64,000 nt of DNA from JBGPHT01 sp041484525 (lineage in GTDB: Bacteria; Acidobacteriota; Terriglobia; Bryobacterales; Bryobacteraceae), in assembly GCA_041484525.1 (NCBI GenBank), contig JBGPHT010000026.1, positions 1-64,000 of the forward strand. The letters run 5' to 3'. Position 1 is the stretch's first letter. Each line of letters starts with the position of its first letter. Position numbers and translations under genes: made by a program. Below, piece by piece: positions 28,686 to 37,599 of the stretch. The notes below the pieces were generated by a model, which saw only the letters and a list, made by a program, of their open reading frames with translations, searched no databases and had not been told where the DNA came from.

Positions 28686-31600
28686 CTACAAACCGGCGCG
28701 CGCCGCGGGCTCCAGCTTTACCTCCGGCAGATTTGCCTGCTTGAGTTGGGCGTTGAGCGCGGCGAGATCCGTCGTCTTCAACACGATCCATTTCTGCATG
28801 ACGGCGGCAACGGCGGTTCGACGATTCGTGACGGCGGCGGCGAGTTGCGTGGACGGAGCAACGTCGGCGCCTTCGAGAAGGCGAATCAACGCGGTCAGCG
28901 AGCCGCCGGCGGAACTCAACGTTTCGGGGCCCGACGAGATGCCGCCGCGTCCGCCACCTCCACCGCCTCCTCGCCCTCCGCGTCCGCCTCCGGTTGCGCC
29001 CTCCAGGGCTGCGGCCTTCTTGTCGAACGCGGCCACCGCCTCGGCGGCGGGGCCTTGTGCGCGGCTCGCGAGCGCCTGTACCTGGCCGCGGAGGGCGACC
29101 ATCTCCGTGTGCGCCCTCTGTGTGGCGAGCACGTCGTCATACAATTGCTTCGACATTGTGAACTGCTGCTGGACGCCCAAGGCGTTCTTGACGCGCGGGT
29201 CCATGCGCATCGTCAGCGGCTGCGTATAACTCTGTCCGTTGACCGCGAGCTTCACGGTGTAGCGGCCCGGCGCCGCCCAGATGGACGTGATCGAGGGCGC
29301 CGTGTCCTGGAATACCGCCTGCATCGGGTAGCCGCCGCGGCCGCCGCCGCCGGGGAGCGGCGTGTAATGCATGTCCCACAGGGAGCGGTGCATTCCCGGC
29401 TCGGCTGAAAGCGATTTCGACGGCCGCACCCAATACTTGGGAATGGCGAGCATCGGGTCCACCGGCTCGACGGGATCGGCACTCGAGTAGCTGCGAACCA
29501 GGGCACCGGCGGCGTCGCGGATCTCGATCGTCACGGGGCCCGACGAGGCGGAGCCCAGGTAGTAATCGATCATGGCGCCATCCGGCGGATTCTTGCCGGC
29601 GGGCTCATCGGGCGGCAGCGGCGTATCGGTGTTCATGTTCCAGCGGACGCGCGTGGCGGTCTGCGGTTTGAAAAGATACGCAGCGGCGGATTGGACATCG
29701 TTGTGGATCTGGCGCAGCGGCGTGATGTTGTCCAGAATCCAGAAGCCGCGGCCGTGCGTAGCGGCCACGATGTCGTCGTCTTTGACAATCAGATCGCGAA
29801 TGGAACTGGCCGGCATGTTGAGGCGCAGCGATTGCCAATGGTCGCCGTCATCGAACGAGACGTAGACTTCGCGCTCGGTGCCGGCAAAGAGCAGGCCCTT
29901 GGTCTTGGGATCTTCCCGCACCACGTCGACAGGCGCGCCATCGGGGATGCCGCTGACGATCTCGGTCCACGATTTGCCGCCGTCGTGTGTGCGCAGAATG
30001 TGCGGGCGCATGTCGTCGAGCCGCAGCGTGTTGATGGCGGCGTAAGCCGTCTGGGCCTCGAAGTGGCCGGCGTCCATGATCGATACCTTGGCAAACGGCG
30101 CCAGATCTTTGGGCGTGACGTCCTTCCAGTGGAGGCCGTTGTCGACGGTCACGTGAATCAGTCCGTCATCCGTCCCGGCCCAGATGCGATTGATGTCGAG
30201 GGGCGAGGGGGCGACGGTGTAGATGACGCCACGCTGCGTGGGCTGCGCGGTGGGCTGGTCGCGGTATTTGCCGATCGAGGCGGGCAGCTCAAAAGTCTTG
30301 CGCGTGAGATCGGGGCTGATCTCCTTCCAGCTTTTGCCGCCATCGGCGGTGCGCCACATAGTGCTTCCGGCGAAGAACATGACGTGCGGGTCGGCCTGGG
30401 AGAAGACCACGGGCGCGGTGCGCAGGGTTCGGAAGTCGGCGGCGCGGATGGGATTGGGCGCGACGTTCTGCACCTGCCCGGTGCGGCGGTCGAAGCGCGT
30501 CACCTTGCCGCCGAAAATGATGTTGGCATCGAGCGGATCGGGCACGGCATAGCCATACTCTTCGACGCCCACCGGGTGCCATTCGCGGAAGGTGATTTGG
30601 CCATCGTCGCCGCGGCTCGAGACGCAGGCGGAGCCGCTCTCCTGCTGCCCGCTGCACACACGATACGGAAAGCCGTTATCGGCGTTGACGTGATACATCT
30701 GCGCGGTGGGCTGGTTGTACCAAGAGCTCCAGCTCTGGCCGCCGTTGACGGTGATGATAGCGCCCTGGTCGCTGACGTCCAGCAGTATGTCGGGGTTGTT
30801 GGGGTTGATCCAGATGCGCTGATAGTCGTCGCCGCCGGGCGCGCCGCGGATGCCGGTCCAGGTTTTTCCGCCATCGGTGGATTTCCAGGTGACGGTACTG
30901 GCGACGTAGACGATGTCGGCGTTCTTGGGATCGACGGTGGGAACCGAGAGGTCGCCGCCGCCGATCCGGCCGGCCGGTCGAGGATCGTTGGTGATGCGGG
31001 TCCAGGATTCGCCGGCGTCATCGGAGCGGAAGATGCCGATGGCGCCGCCGCCCGGCGCGATGGAAGCGTAGAGGCGCCGCGTGTTGCTGGGCGCGATGGC
31101 GAGGTTCGCCTGGATGACGCCGCTCTCGAGTCCCTTGGTCACCTGATGCCAGGTAGTGCCGCCGTCGGTGGATTTGAAGATGCCGCCGTTGGTCCCGCTC
31201 CAGGCGCCGTTTTCCCACGGGCCCTGGCGCGCTTCCCACAACGCGGCGTAGACGGTGTTGGGGTCGGTCGGGTCGATCGCGACATCGGACGCGCCAGTGT
31301 TTTCGTCCTTGCCGAGAACCTTCTCGAAGGTCTGCCCGCCATCGGTCGAGCGATAGAGGCCGCGCTCCGGGTTGGGACCATACGGGTGGCCGAGGACAGC
31401 GACGAACAGCTTGTTAGGATTGCGCGGATCGACGGCGATCTGTGGAATTTGCTGGCCCTCTCGCAGCCCGAGGTGGGTCCAGGTTCGGCCGGCGTCGGTG
31501 GATTTGTAGACGCCGTCGCCGACGGAAAGGTCGGGGCGCTGCAGTCCTTCGCCGGAGCCGACGTAGATAATGTTGGGGTCGGAGGGCGCGACGGCGACGG

Positions 31601-31856
31601 CGCCGATGGAGCCGGTTGGCTGGTCATCGAAGATCGGGACCCAGGTGCGGCCGTAATCGGTGGTCTTCCAGACACCGCCATTGCAGACGCCGATGTAGAA
31701 GACGTTCGGCTGCGAAGCGACGCCCGCGGCGGACTTGGTGCGCCCGCCGCGATGCGGCCCGATGGACCGCCAGCGGAGATCCGAGTAAAGTTTGGGATTG
31801 AAGGACGCGGCGGAAAGGCCGGATGCCAGTAGGGCGAATGCCAGACAGCGGTTCAT
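28686..31856 (-). CDS. Large secreted sortilin/VPS10-like beta-propeller protein with BNR repeats
   Basis: 1056 residues with a signal peptide (NRCLAFALLASGLSA). Residues about 40-720 hold many repeats of the type GGVWKTTDYGRTW, GVYKSTDAGRTW, GIFKSTDGGTTW and DGGKSWTEI, the Asp-box/BNR signature of sortilin-like and xyloglucanase-like propellers. The C-terminal third is a beta-sandwich plus a helical segment, with RGG-rich runs near residues 835 and 949-970. The ATG at 31856 with GAGGAT upstream is preferred over an open extension to 32000. Proteins of this type are common in Acidobacteriota; their ligand is unknown. It follows the DedA gene on the same strand. Confidence 0.85.
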   Translation of the reverse strand: MNRCLAFALLASGLSAASFNPKLYSDLRWRSIGPHRGGRTKSAAGVASQPNVFYIGVCNGGVWKTTDYGRTWVPIFDDQPTGSIGAVAVAPSDPNIIYVGSGEGLQRPDLSVGDGVYKSTDAGRTWTHLGLREGQQIPQIAVDPRNPNKLFVAVLGHPYGPNPERGLYRSTDGGQTFEKVLGKDENTGASDVAIDPTDPNTVYAALWEARQGPWENGAWSGTNGGIFKSTDGGTTWHQVTKGLESGVIQANLAIAPSNTRRLYASIAPGGGAIGIFRSDDAGESWTRITNDPRPAGRIGGGDLSVPTVDPKNADIVYVASTVTWKSTDGGKTWTGIRGAPGGDDYQRIWINPNNPDILLDVSDQGAIITVNGGQSWSSWYNQPTAQMYHVNADNGFPYRVCSGQQESGSACVSSRGDDGQITFREWHPVGVEEYGYAVPDPLDANIIFGGKVTRFDRRTGQVQNVAPNPIRAADFRTLRTAPVVFSQADPHVMFFAGSTMWRTADGGKSWKEISPDLTRKTFELPASIGKYRDQPTAQPTQRGVIYTVAPSPLDINRIWAGTDDGLIHVTVDNGLHWKDVTPKDLAPFAKVSIMDAGHFEAQTAYAAINTLRLDDMRPHILRTHDGGKSWTEIVSGIPDGAPVDVVREDPKTKGLLFAGTEREVYVSFDDGDHWQSLRLNMPASSIRDLIVKDDDIVAATHGRGFWILDNITPLRQIHNDVQSAAAYLFKPQTATRVRWNMNTDTPLPPDEPAGKNPPDGAMIDYYLGSASSGPVTIEIRDAAGALVRSYSSADPVEPVDPMLAIPKYWVRPSKSLSAEPGMHRSLWDMHYTPLPGGGGRGGYPMQAVFQDTAPSITSIWAAPGRYTVKLAVNGQSYTQPLTMRMDPRVKNALGVQQQFTMSKQLYDDVLATQRAHTEMVALRGQVQALASRAQGPAAEAVAAFDKKAAALEGATGGGRGGRGGGGGGGRGGISSGPETLSSAGGSLTALIRLLEGADVAPSTQLAAAVTNRRTAVAAVMQKWIVLKTTDLAALNAQLKQANLPEVKLEPAARAGL

Positions 31857-31912
31857 TAGATAGATCCTCGTGGAAGTAGAAGTATAACGCCCTGGCGCAG
31901 CCCGAATCTCGC

Positions 31913-32500
31913 TTACATAGCGGGCCGGCGCCGGCCGTTCAGCCGGATCAGCAGGTGCAGGGCAACGGCCGCGCCAATCGCGACGGCGACCAGCGTCCAC
32001 GCATTGTTTTGGAGGAACGCCTGGGCGTTTTGACCGAGTTGTACGCCGAGATAGGCTTCGCCGAAATAGCGGATCACGCGCGCCAGCACCACCACCAGGA
32101 TGAACTTACCGAACGGCGTGTGGAGCGCGCCCGCCGAGATCACGAATACCTTCAGCGGCAGGGGAACAAACGGAACCACCGCCGGGATGAAGACCGTAAG
32201 CAACCCGTAGCGCTGGAACCAGCGCTGGAACTTTTGCTGCTTGCCCGCAGGCGGCTCGGTGTTGATGAATCTCCGGCCGCCATGCCGTGCCAGAAAGAAC
32301 AAAACGATGTTGCCGCCGGCCGAACCCACCACAGCCATCAGCGCGGCGAAGTAAGCGCGATCCGGCGTTTGAATCGCGACAGCCAGCAGCAACGCGTCAA
32401 TCGCCGCCGGCAAAGGCACTCCGAACGAATCGATGAATCCGAGGAGGCAGACACCGATCGGCCCAAACGCAATCAGAGTATCGATAATACTTTTGAGCAA
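31913..32500 (-). CDS. DedA/VTT-domain membrane protein
   Basis: 195 residues with about five hydrophobic segments. The VTT-domain motifs are present: an N-terminal GFIDSFGVPLP with Asp/Pro, the glycine-rich GSAGGNIVLFFLARHGG, and the re-entrant FIPAVVPFVPLPLKVFVISAG. The family acts in lipid scrambling or membrane-potential maintenance, including polyprenyl-phosphate recycling. It begins 21 nt after the polysaccharide permease gene, so an undecaprenyl-phosphate role beside glycan export is plausible but unproven. Confidence 0.88.
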   Translation of the reverse strand: MLKSIIDTLIAFGPIGVCLLGFIDSFGVPLPAAIDALLLAVAIQTPDRAYFAALMAVVGSAGGNIVLFFLARHGGRRFINTEPPAGKQQKFQRWFQRYGLLTVFIPAVVPFVPLPLKVFVISAGALHTPFGKFILVVVLARVIRYFGEAYLGVQLGQNAQAFLQNNAWTLVAVAIGAAVALHLLIRLNGRRRPAM

Positions 32501-32521
32501 TTCTTATCTTATCCCGGCCCG

Positions 32522-33733
32522 TCACATCATATCGGGGAACGATTTGCGCAGCTTATAAAACCACGCGTGGCCCAGCACGAACACCACGGCCGCGACGAGC
32601 CAGAGCTTCCACAACGGGCCAAACGCCGGCGCCTGGTTGTGCAGAAAGATGTCGCGATACCCTTCGACCAGAATGTAGATCGGGTTCTTCGAAAGCAACA
32701 GAGTCGCCGAGCGGCCCAGAGACTCCTGTTCGTAACAGATGGGTGTCAGGAAAAACCAAAGCGTCAACACGAACCCGATGACTTGGCCGAGGTCGCGGAC
32801 GAAGACGCCGAGCGCCGCCAGGAACCAGCTCAGGCCGGCGGTGAACAGCACCTGTGGGATGAGGAGCACGGGCAGCCAGAACACCGCGGCCGGCACTCCG
32901 CCGCGCGCGGCGAAAAGGAAAACGCAAAACAGTACGATGGCGAATAGCTCGCTCACCAGGCCGGCGACGACCAGGTTCACCGGCAGCGTCTCGACCGCGA
33001 ACACCAGCTTCTTGACGAAATTTCGGTGTTCCAGCATGACCGTGGGGGAGCGGCCGGCGGCCTCGCTGAAGGCCAGCCACGGCAGCATTCCGGCCAGGAA
33101 GTAGAGTGCGAATTCGGTGCGGCTGGCGCCGCGGTTCAACACCACGCCGAAGACGAAGAAATACGTGAGCATCAGGAGCAGCGGGTTGATGATGGTCCAG
33201 AAAGCGCCGCCGAACGAGCCGCGATAGCGGCCCAGGATGTCGCGACGGACCATCACGCGGATCAGTCCGCGATTGCGCCAGATGGTAAGCGGCGGATAGA
33301 GAAACGCGCGGCCCACAGCGCGCAACGCGCGTTCGCGGCGGAGTGTGGATCGGGTAACGGTGCGGACGCGATCGAGCGTGCAGACGCCGTCCGCGGTGGT
33401 GGCTTCCACCAGCAGAAACGGCCAATCCTGTTCGTAATACCAGCAGACGTTCTCGCGCATGGGGGAGACGAACACCTGATACTGTCCGTCCTCCCCGGGC
33501 ACTTCGAAATCGAGATGCACGTGCGCCGATTCGCCGGCCTTGACGTCGCCTGCAGGGTGGACGCGCGCGCCATCCACGATCAATGTGCCGGTCGCGCCGT
33601 CGAAGAGATGGTAGCCGATGGCGAAGCCCTCCGAAGGCCGCCAGGTCTGCTCCGATTGGTTGCAGATATCCAATTCAGCGTGCACCGCGCAGCCGGCCAG
33701 TTTCACCTGCGGGTTGAGATAGGCGGCGCTCAT
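32522..33733 (-). CDS. Polysaccharide ABC-2 permease (Wzm type) with fused N-terminal Wzt-C-like sugar-binding domain
   Basis: 403 residues. Residues 1-110 form a beta-sandwich (AVHAELDICNQSEQTW, FAIGYHLFDGATGTLIVDGA, YQVFVSPMRENVCWYYEQ), resembling the glycan-recognition domain usually at the C-terminus of Wzt ATPases. Residues about 140-403 are a six-helix ABC-2 permease with IWRNRGLIRVMVRRDILGRYRGS and LTPICYE, as in O-antigen exporters. The ATG at 33733 overlaps the preceding stop (ATGA). No matching ATPase gene is in the window, so the motor must be elsewhere. Confidence 0.82.
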   Translation of the reverse strand: MSAAYLNPQVKLAGCAVHAELDICNQSEQTWRPSEGFAIGYHLFDGATGTLIVDGARVHPAGDVKAGESAHVHLDFEVPGEDGQYQVFVSPMRENVCWYYEQDWPFLLVEATTADGVCTLDRVRTVTRSTLRRERALRAVGRAFLYPPLTIWRNRGLIRVMVRRDILGRYRGSFGGAFWTIINPLLLMLTYFFVFGVVLNRGASRTEFALYFLAGMLPWLAFSEAAGRSPTVMLEHRNFVKKLVFAVETLPVNLVVAGLVSELFAIVLFCVFLFAARGGVPAAVFWLPVLLIPQVLFTAGLSWFLAALGVFVRDLGQVIGFVLTLWFFLTPICYEQESLGRSATLLLSKNPIYILVEGYRDIFLHNQAPAFGPLWKLWLVAAVVFVLGHAWFYKLRKSFPDMM

Positions 33734-35697
33734 GAGTAGAGCCAACCGGGATAGCGGTCCTTCACCGGCCCGGTCTTTCGGCCCACGGCATAGATGCCAT
33801 CGCCGCGCAGTTCCGTCTCGAGGCGATACCGCTCGAGCATGTGGCGCACCCAGCCGAATTCGGGATGCGGCTGGTCCAGGAACTCGCCGGTCTCGAGAAG
33901 GGCGACCGCGAAGCCGGAATTCTCGAGCAGGCTGTGGATCTCGCGCGGCGTGTATTCCCGGTTGTGGCGCGCATCCACTTCACCCGATTCCGACGGCTTG
34001 ACGTAAGCGTGAAAAAATCCGGGATGATAGCCTTGCAAGATGGCGGAGACGCCGCGCAGCGCAGCTACGTTGGGCGTCGTCAGGACCAGGTGGCCGCCGG
34101 GCTTGAGGATGCGGTTCACTTCGCCCATCAGGTGCATGGGATCTTCGAAGAGATGCTCGATCAGCTCGCCGCAAAGGACGGTGGAGAAGTGGGCGTCGGG
34201 ATAGGGGAAGGTGTCTCGCTCGGCGTCGAAATGGTCGACGGCGCAGGCGAACGGCTCGCCCTCGGTGGACGTGACGGTCTTGTGGTCGGTGCGTCCGAGC
34301 GTGCCGTAATAGCAGCCGCGGACTTCGCCGTAGCCGAGTCGGGTATGCAGCGCAGGTGTGATCTGCAGGTAGGCGCCCATTTCGAGGATGCGGTCGCAAG
34401 GACCGCCCGGCGGTGTGATCTCGAGAGTTTTCGCGAGGCGCGTTTTGTGGGTCTCGATGTAGTTGCGGGATTCGGGCGTGACCGCCCAGGTTTCGAGGTA
34501 GGGGGCGACGTTTTCCAGTTGGTCCGGTGCGTGGAAAACGTCACTGCCAGCCGGCTGATGCTGAGCGGGTTGGTAGTCTTGACCATTGACTACTGCTTCC
34601 AAGAATCCAGCGTATTGACGCGCGACCGACGCCCAGTTGCACTCCTGCGACACGTAGTCGCGGGCGCGGCGGCCCAAGGCTTGGGCGACTTGGGGCCGCG
34701 AGACCAAGAGGTTCAAGTACTCGAATATCAGGTCCTCTTCTCCAGCGCCGACCGGAACCTTCAGGCACACATCATCCGGGAACTCCTGAAACGAGCCGAT
34801 CTCCGAAACCATCACCGCCTTGCCGAGGCCGAGCGAACGCAGCAGGGTGCCCGAACTCTCGCCAACCGTGGGGTAGCGCAGGTTGAGCACGATGTCACAG
34901 GCGCCGAGATAGCCCACAAAATCGTCGATCTCCGTGAAGCCCAGCACGCGCACATTGGCGGAGAGGCCCATGGAGCGGATCACAGGCTCCACTGGGAACT
35001 CGGGATGCACCTCGCCCACCAGGATCATCTTCGCGTTGGGGACCAGCCGCACCAGGCGCCGGAAAGCTCGCAGCGATTCCGCGATGCGCTTGTACGGTTT
35101 CAGGAATCCGAAAATGCCGGCCAGCGGCGTGCCTTCGTCGAGTCCCAGCTTGTGGCGATAGGCATTGCGGTCGGCCTGCGGAATCCAGGCGCCGTGTGGG
35201 ATCACCGCCACCGGCCCCTTGTACCCAGCGGCGCGCATCTCGCCTTCCATGAAGCGGCTGTGCACGATTACGCCGCGCGCCGATTCGAGGATGCGGCGCG
35301 TCATGGCCACGCCCTCGTAATCCGGCCCCACTTCAAGCCGGCGCACGCGCTCCGCGAAGGCCAGCGCCTGCGGTCCTCCGTTGTACTCGCACTCGCGCAC
35401 GTAGGAGTCCCAATCGCCTCGCTTGATGGTGAGGTCGGCGATCAGGTGGTGCAGGTTCGATTCGTGCATCACCACTATGCCCGGATGGCACAGGGCGGTT
35501 TCGTAGACGAACCCGTGATAGCTGTTGTTCCCGGCGTGGTAAAGCGCAATATCGAAGCGCGAACGATCGAACGGCCGGCCGGCATCGGCGAACGTTTCCA
35601 ACTCCGCCAGCGGTTTGAGGGATTCGATCAGGGCTTCGGAATAATCGGCGATCCCGCTGCGCGCCGGCGGCAGCGGGCTGAAAAACGCCACGCGCAT
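33730..35697 (-). CDS. Fusion of GT4 glycosyltransferase and SAM-dependent methyltransferase
   Basis: 655 residues. The N-terminal half (about 1-375) is a GT-B glycosyltransferase: FFSPLPPARSGIADYSEAL, GIFGFLKPYKRI, LNLRYPTVGESSGTLLRSLG. After a linker (about 375-400), the C-terminal half is a class I methyltransferase with a weak motif I (RILEMGAYLQITPAL), then STVLCGELIEHL and LMGEVNRILKPGGHLVLTTP, as in Ubie/Methyltransf_11. Probably adds and methylates a sugar, perhaps to cap the chain, as methylation does in some Wzm/Wzt systems. Starts 1 nt after the DUF3108 gene and overlaps the permease. Confidence 0.88.
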   Translation of the reverse strand: MRVAFFSPLPPARSGIADYSEALIESLKPLAELETFADAGRPFDRSRFDIALYHAGNNSYHGFVYETALCHPGIVVMHESNLHHLIADLTIKRGDWDSYVRECEYNGGPQALAFAERVRRLEVGPDYEGVAMTRRILESARGVIVHSRFMEGEMRAAGYKGPVAVIPHGAWIPQADRNAYRHKLGLDEGTPLAGIFGFLKPYKRIAESLRAFRRLVRLVPNAKMILVGEVHPEFPVEPVIRSMGLSANVRVLGFTEIDDFVGYLGACDIVLNLRYPTVGESSGTLLRSLGLGKAVMVSEIGSFQEFPDDVCLKVPVGAGEEDLIFEYLNLLVSRPQVAQALGRRARDYVSQECNWASVARQYAGFLEAVVNGQDYQPAQHQPAGSDVFHAPDQLENVAPYLETWAVTPESRNYIETHKTRLAKTLEITPPGGPCDRILEMGAYLQITPALHTRLGYGEVRGCYYGTLGRTDHKTVTSTEGEPFACAVDHFDAERDTFPYPDAHFSTVLCGELIEHLFEDPMHLMGEVNRILKPGGHLVLTTPNVAALRGVSAILQGYHPGFFHAYVKPSESGEVDARHNREYTPREIHSLLENSGFAVALLETGEFLDQPHPEFGWVRHMLERYRLETELRGDGIYAVGRKTGPVKDRYPGWLYS

Positions 35698-35698
35698 T

Positions 35699-36409
35699 TC
35701 AGCGCACCAGCTCCATCGTCACATTGCCGACCGGGAGCGGGACCTTGACGACCAGCGGGGTGCGCGCCGGGTCGCGCGCATAGAACACCTCGAAGCTGAA
35801 GTCCGATTTCGGACCTTTGACCGAGACCACCAGGTGGTCCGTGACGGTGGGCTTTTCTGCCACCGGGATGGTCATGGCGCCGGTATAGTCCATGCGCACC
35901 GAATAGGCCGAACCGAAAAACATCTGCTGCCCGGGCGCAACGCGGCCCTGCCCCAGCTCGCGGCGTGCGAAGTAGGCGAACGCGATGGCGTCGCGCGGAC
36001 AGGAGGGAATGTCGAAATCGCTTTTGCCGCCGCCCGCCGGGAACAGCGTGGCGCGCTGGGCGGTGCCCTTCTTCTGGTCGAAGGTGGTTTTCTCGCGAAC
36101 TTTTTTGCCGGCGTGACTGATGTCGCGCTCGAGCTCGAGCGAGCAGAGATCGGCAGCGGTGGCCGAAGAATGGTACTTGTCCGTCACCGCAAAGCCCGGG
36201 ATGGCGGCGTCGATCGTCACGCTGAAATCGAAGCCGGCGGCAGTCTTGTGAGCGGTGAACACGGCGTCGCCCAGGCTCAAGCCGCTTGGCCAGTTCACGC
36301 TGTAGTGGAGCGATTCATCCTGCCAGGGAAAACCCGTCTGAGCGGCGGCGGCCGCTGCCAGAAGGATCGACGCGAGGGAAAAACGGACAACGGGACCCAT
36401 GTGGTTCAT
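35699..36409 (-). CDS. DUF3108 periplasmic protein
   Basis: 236 residues with a signal peptide (VVRFSLASILLAAAAAAQ). The mature part is beta-rich with the DUF3108 pattern: ESLHYSVNWPSGLSLGDAVF, DKYHSSATAADLCSLELERD, REKTTFDQKKGTAQR and a C-terminal VFYARDPARTPLVVKVPLPVG. The family has no assigned biochemistry. Its ATG at 36409 overlaps the stop of the upstream glycosyltransferase (ATGA), so it is translated with the polysaccharide operon, which suggests a link to glycan export or envelope integrity. Confidence 0.8.
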   Translation of the reverse strand: MNHMGPVVRFSLASILLAAAAAAQTGFPWQDESLHYSVNWPSGLSLGDAVFTAHKTAAGFDFSVTIDAAIPGFAVTDKYHSSATAADLCSLELERDISHAGKKVREKTTFDQKKGTAQRATLFPAGGGKSDFDIPSCPRDAIAFAYFARRELGQGRVAPGQQMFFGSAYSVRMDYTGAMTIPVAEKPTVTDHLVVSVKGPKSDFSFEVFYARDPARTPLVVKVPLPVGNVTMELVR

Positions 36410-37557
36410 CGATGCGCTGTGGCGGAGGCGACATGGCTCGGTACACGCGGCCGTTCCGCCACCTCGTGGAAAACTTCGAGCGTCTTCTGCGCGGTCTTCT
36501 GCCAACTGAAATGCGCCGCCCGCTGCAGCCCCAGGCGCTCCATGCGCGCCCGCAGTTCGCTATCCAACAACAGGTCGGCAATGGCGCGCACGATTTCGTC
36601 GACCGAGTACGGGTCGAACAGAATGGCGGCGCCATCCACGACTTCGGGCAGCGCCGACGTATTCGAGCAGACCACCGCCTTGCCGCACGCCATGGCCTCG
36701 AGCGCGGGCAATCCAAAGCCTTCGTAGAAGGACGGGAAGACGAAAACCTCGCAGGCGTTGTAAAGCTGCAGCAGGTCGCTGTCGGAAACGAATCCGAAGA
36801 ACTGAATCCGCTCCTTCACGCCCGATTCCTGGGCCGCGTCGTGCACCTTGCCGGCAAACCATGTCTCCTTGCCGGCCAGCACCAGGTTGTGTTTGAACTG
36901 CGGATACGCGCGCACCAGCCGGGCGAACGCCTTGATCAGGCCGATCTGGTTCTTGCGAGGTTGCAGGTCGCCAACGCACAAAATGAACGGAGCGTGGATG
37001 GCGTGCAGCTCGCGTACGGCGGCGGTGGCGGCTTCCCGCGAGAGCGGACGGAACTCGGGAGCGGCGGCGTTGGGGACGGCCACTACTTTGTCTTCGTCGA
37101 GGTCGCCGTACACTTTCAAAATCGAAGCGCGCGAAAACTCGGTGCCGGTCAGAATCTTGGCGGCGCGGTGCACGGTGCGCTGGACGGTGTATTGCAGTTG
37201 CAGGGCGCGGTCGCGCTTGAAATATTCGGGATGCTCCAGAAAACTGACATCGTGCACGCTGACGACCACCGGCACGGGGCAGGCGATCGGCGCCGTGTAT
37301 TGCACATGCAGCAGGTCGGGCCGGTCTTCGCGGACTCTACGGTTGAGATCGAGGCCCAGACGCAGAAATGGATTGGCGGCGATGCGCCGGGTTCGGATCC
37401 GGGAAGGGATGAACTCGCACGCTTCCTTAGAAGACACGTACGCCACGAATTCGCAGTCGCGATCCTGAGCCGCAAACGCGTTCAGCAGGCTGCGAACATA
37501 AACCTCATTGCCGGTAAGGTGGCGGCCGATGGCATGAGCATCAACGGCAATGCGCAT
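36406..37557 (-). CDS. GT4-family glycosyltransferase
   Basis: 383 residues from the ATG at 37557 (GGTGA upstream); a GTG at 37566 is an alternative. GT-B fold: MRIAVDAHAIGRHLTGNEVY, HVQYTAPIACPVPVVVSVHD in the acceptor half, ILCVGDLQPRKNQIGLIKAF at the domain junction, and FVFPSFYEGFGLPALEAMAC, the E-x7-E nucleotide-sugar motif. Probably mannosyl- or rhamnosyl-transfer on a lipid-linked glycan; substrate not predictable. Overlaps the DUF3108 gene and lies 42 nt after the next glycosyltransferase gene. Confidence 0.9.
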   Translation of the reverse strand: MRIAVDAHAIGRHLTGNEVYVRSLLNAFAAQDRDCEFVAYVSSKEACEFIPSRIRTRRIAANPFLRLGLDLNRRVREDRPDLLHVQYTAPIACPVPVVVSVHDVSFLEHPEYFKRDRALQLQYTVQRTVHRAAKILTGTEFSRASILKVYGDLDEDKVVAVPNAAAPEFRPLSREAATAAVRELHAIHAPFILCVGDLQPRKNQIGLIKAFARLVRAYPQFKHNLVLAGKETWFAGKVHDAAQESGVKERIQFFGFVSDSDLLQLYNACEVFVFPSFYEGFGLPALEAMACGKAVVCSNTSALPEVVDGAAILFDPYSVDEIVRAIADLLLDSELRARMERLGLQRAAHFSWQKTAQKTLEVFHEVAERPRVPSHVASATAHR

Positions 37558-37599
37558 TAACTTCACCAGTATAGCGGACTAAAATGTCCCATAGATGGT

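Noticed and set aside
29691..31832. 713-codon open frame on the plus strand
   Set aside because: Shadow of the propeller gene on the minus strand, which has a signal peptide and clear repeats; the plus-strand product has neither.
33841..35748. 635-codon open frame on the plus strand
   Set aside because: Antisense to the glycosyltransferase-methyltransferase fusion, whose motifs are unambiguous.
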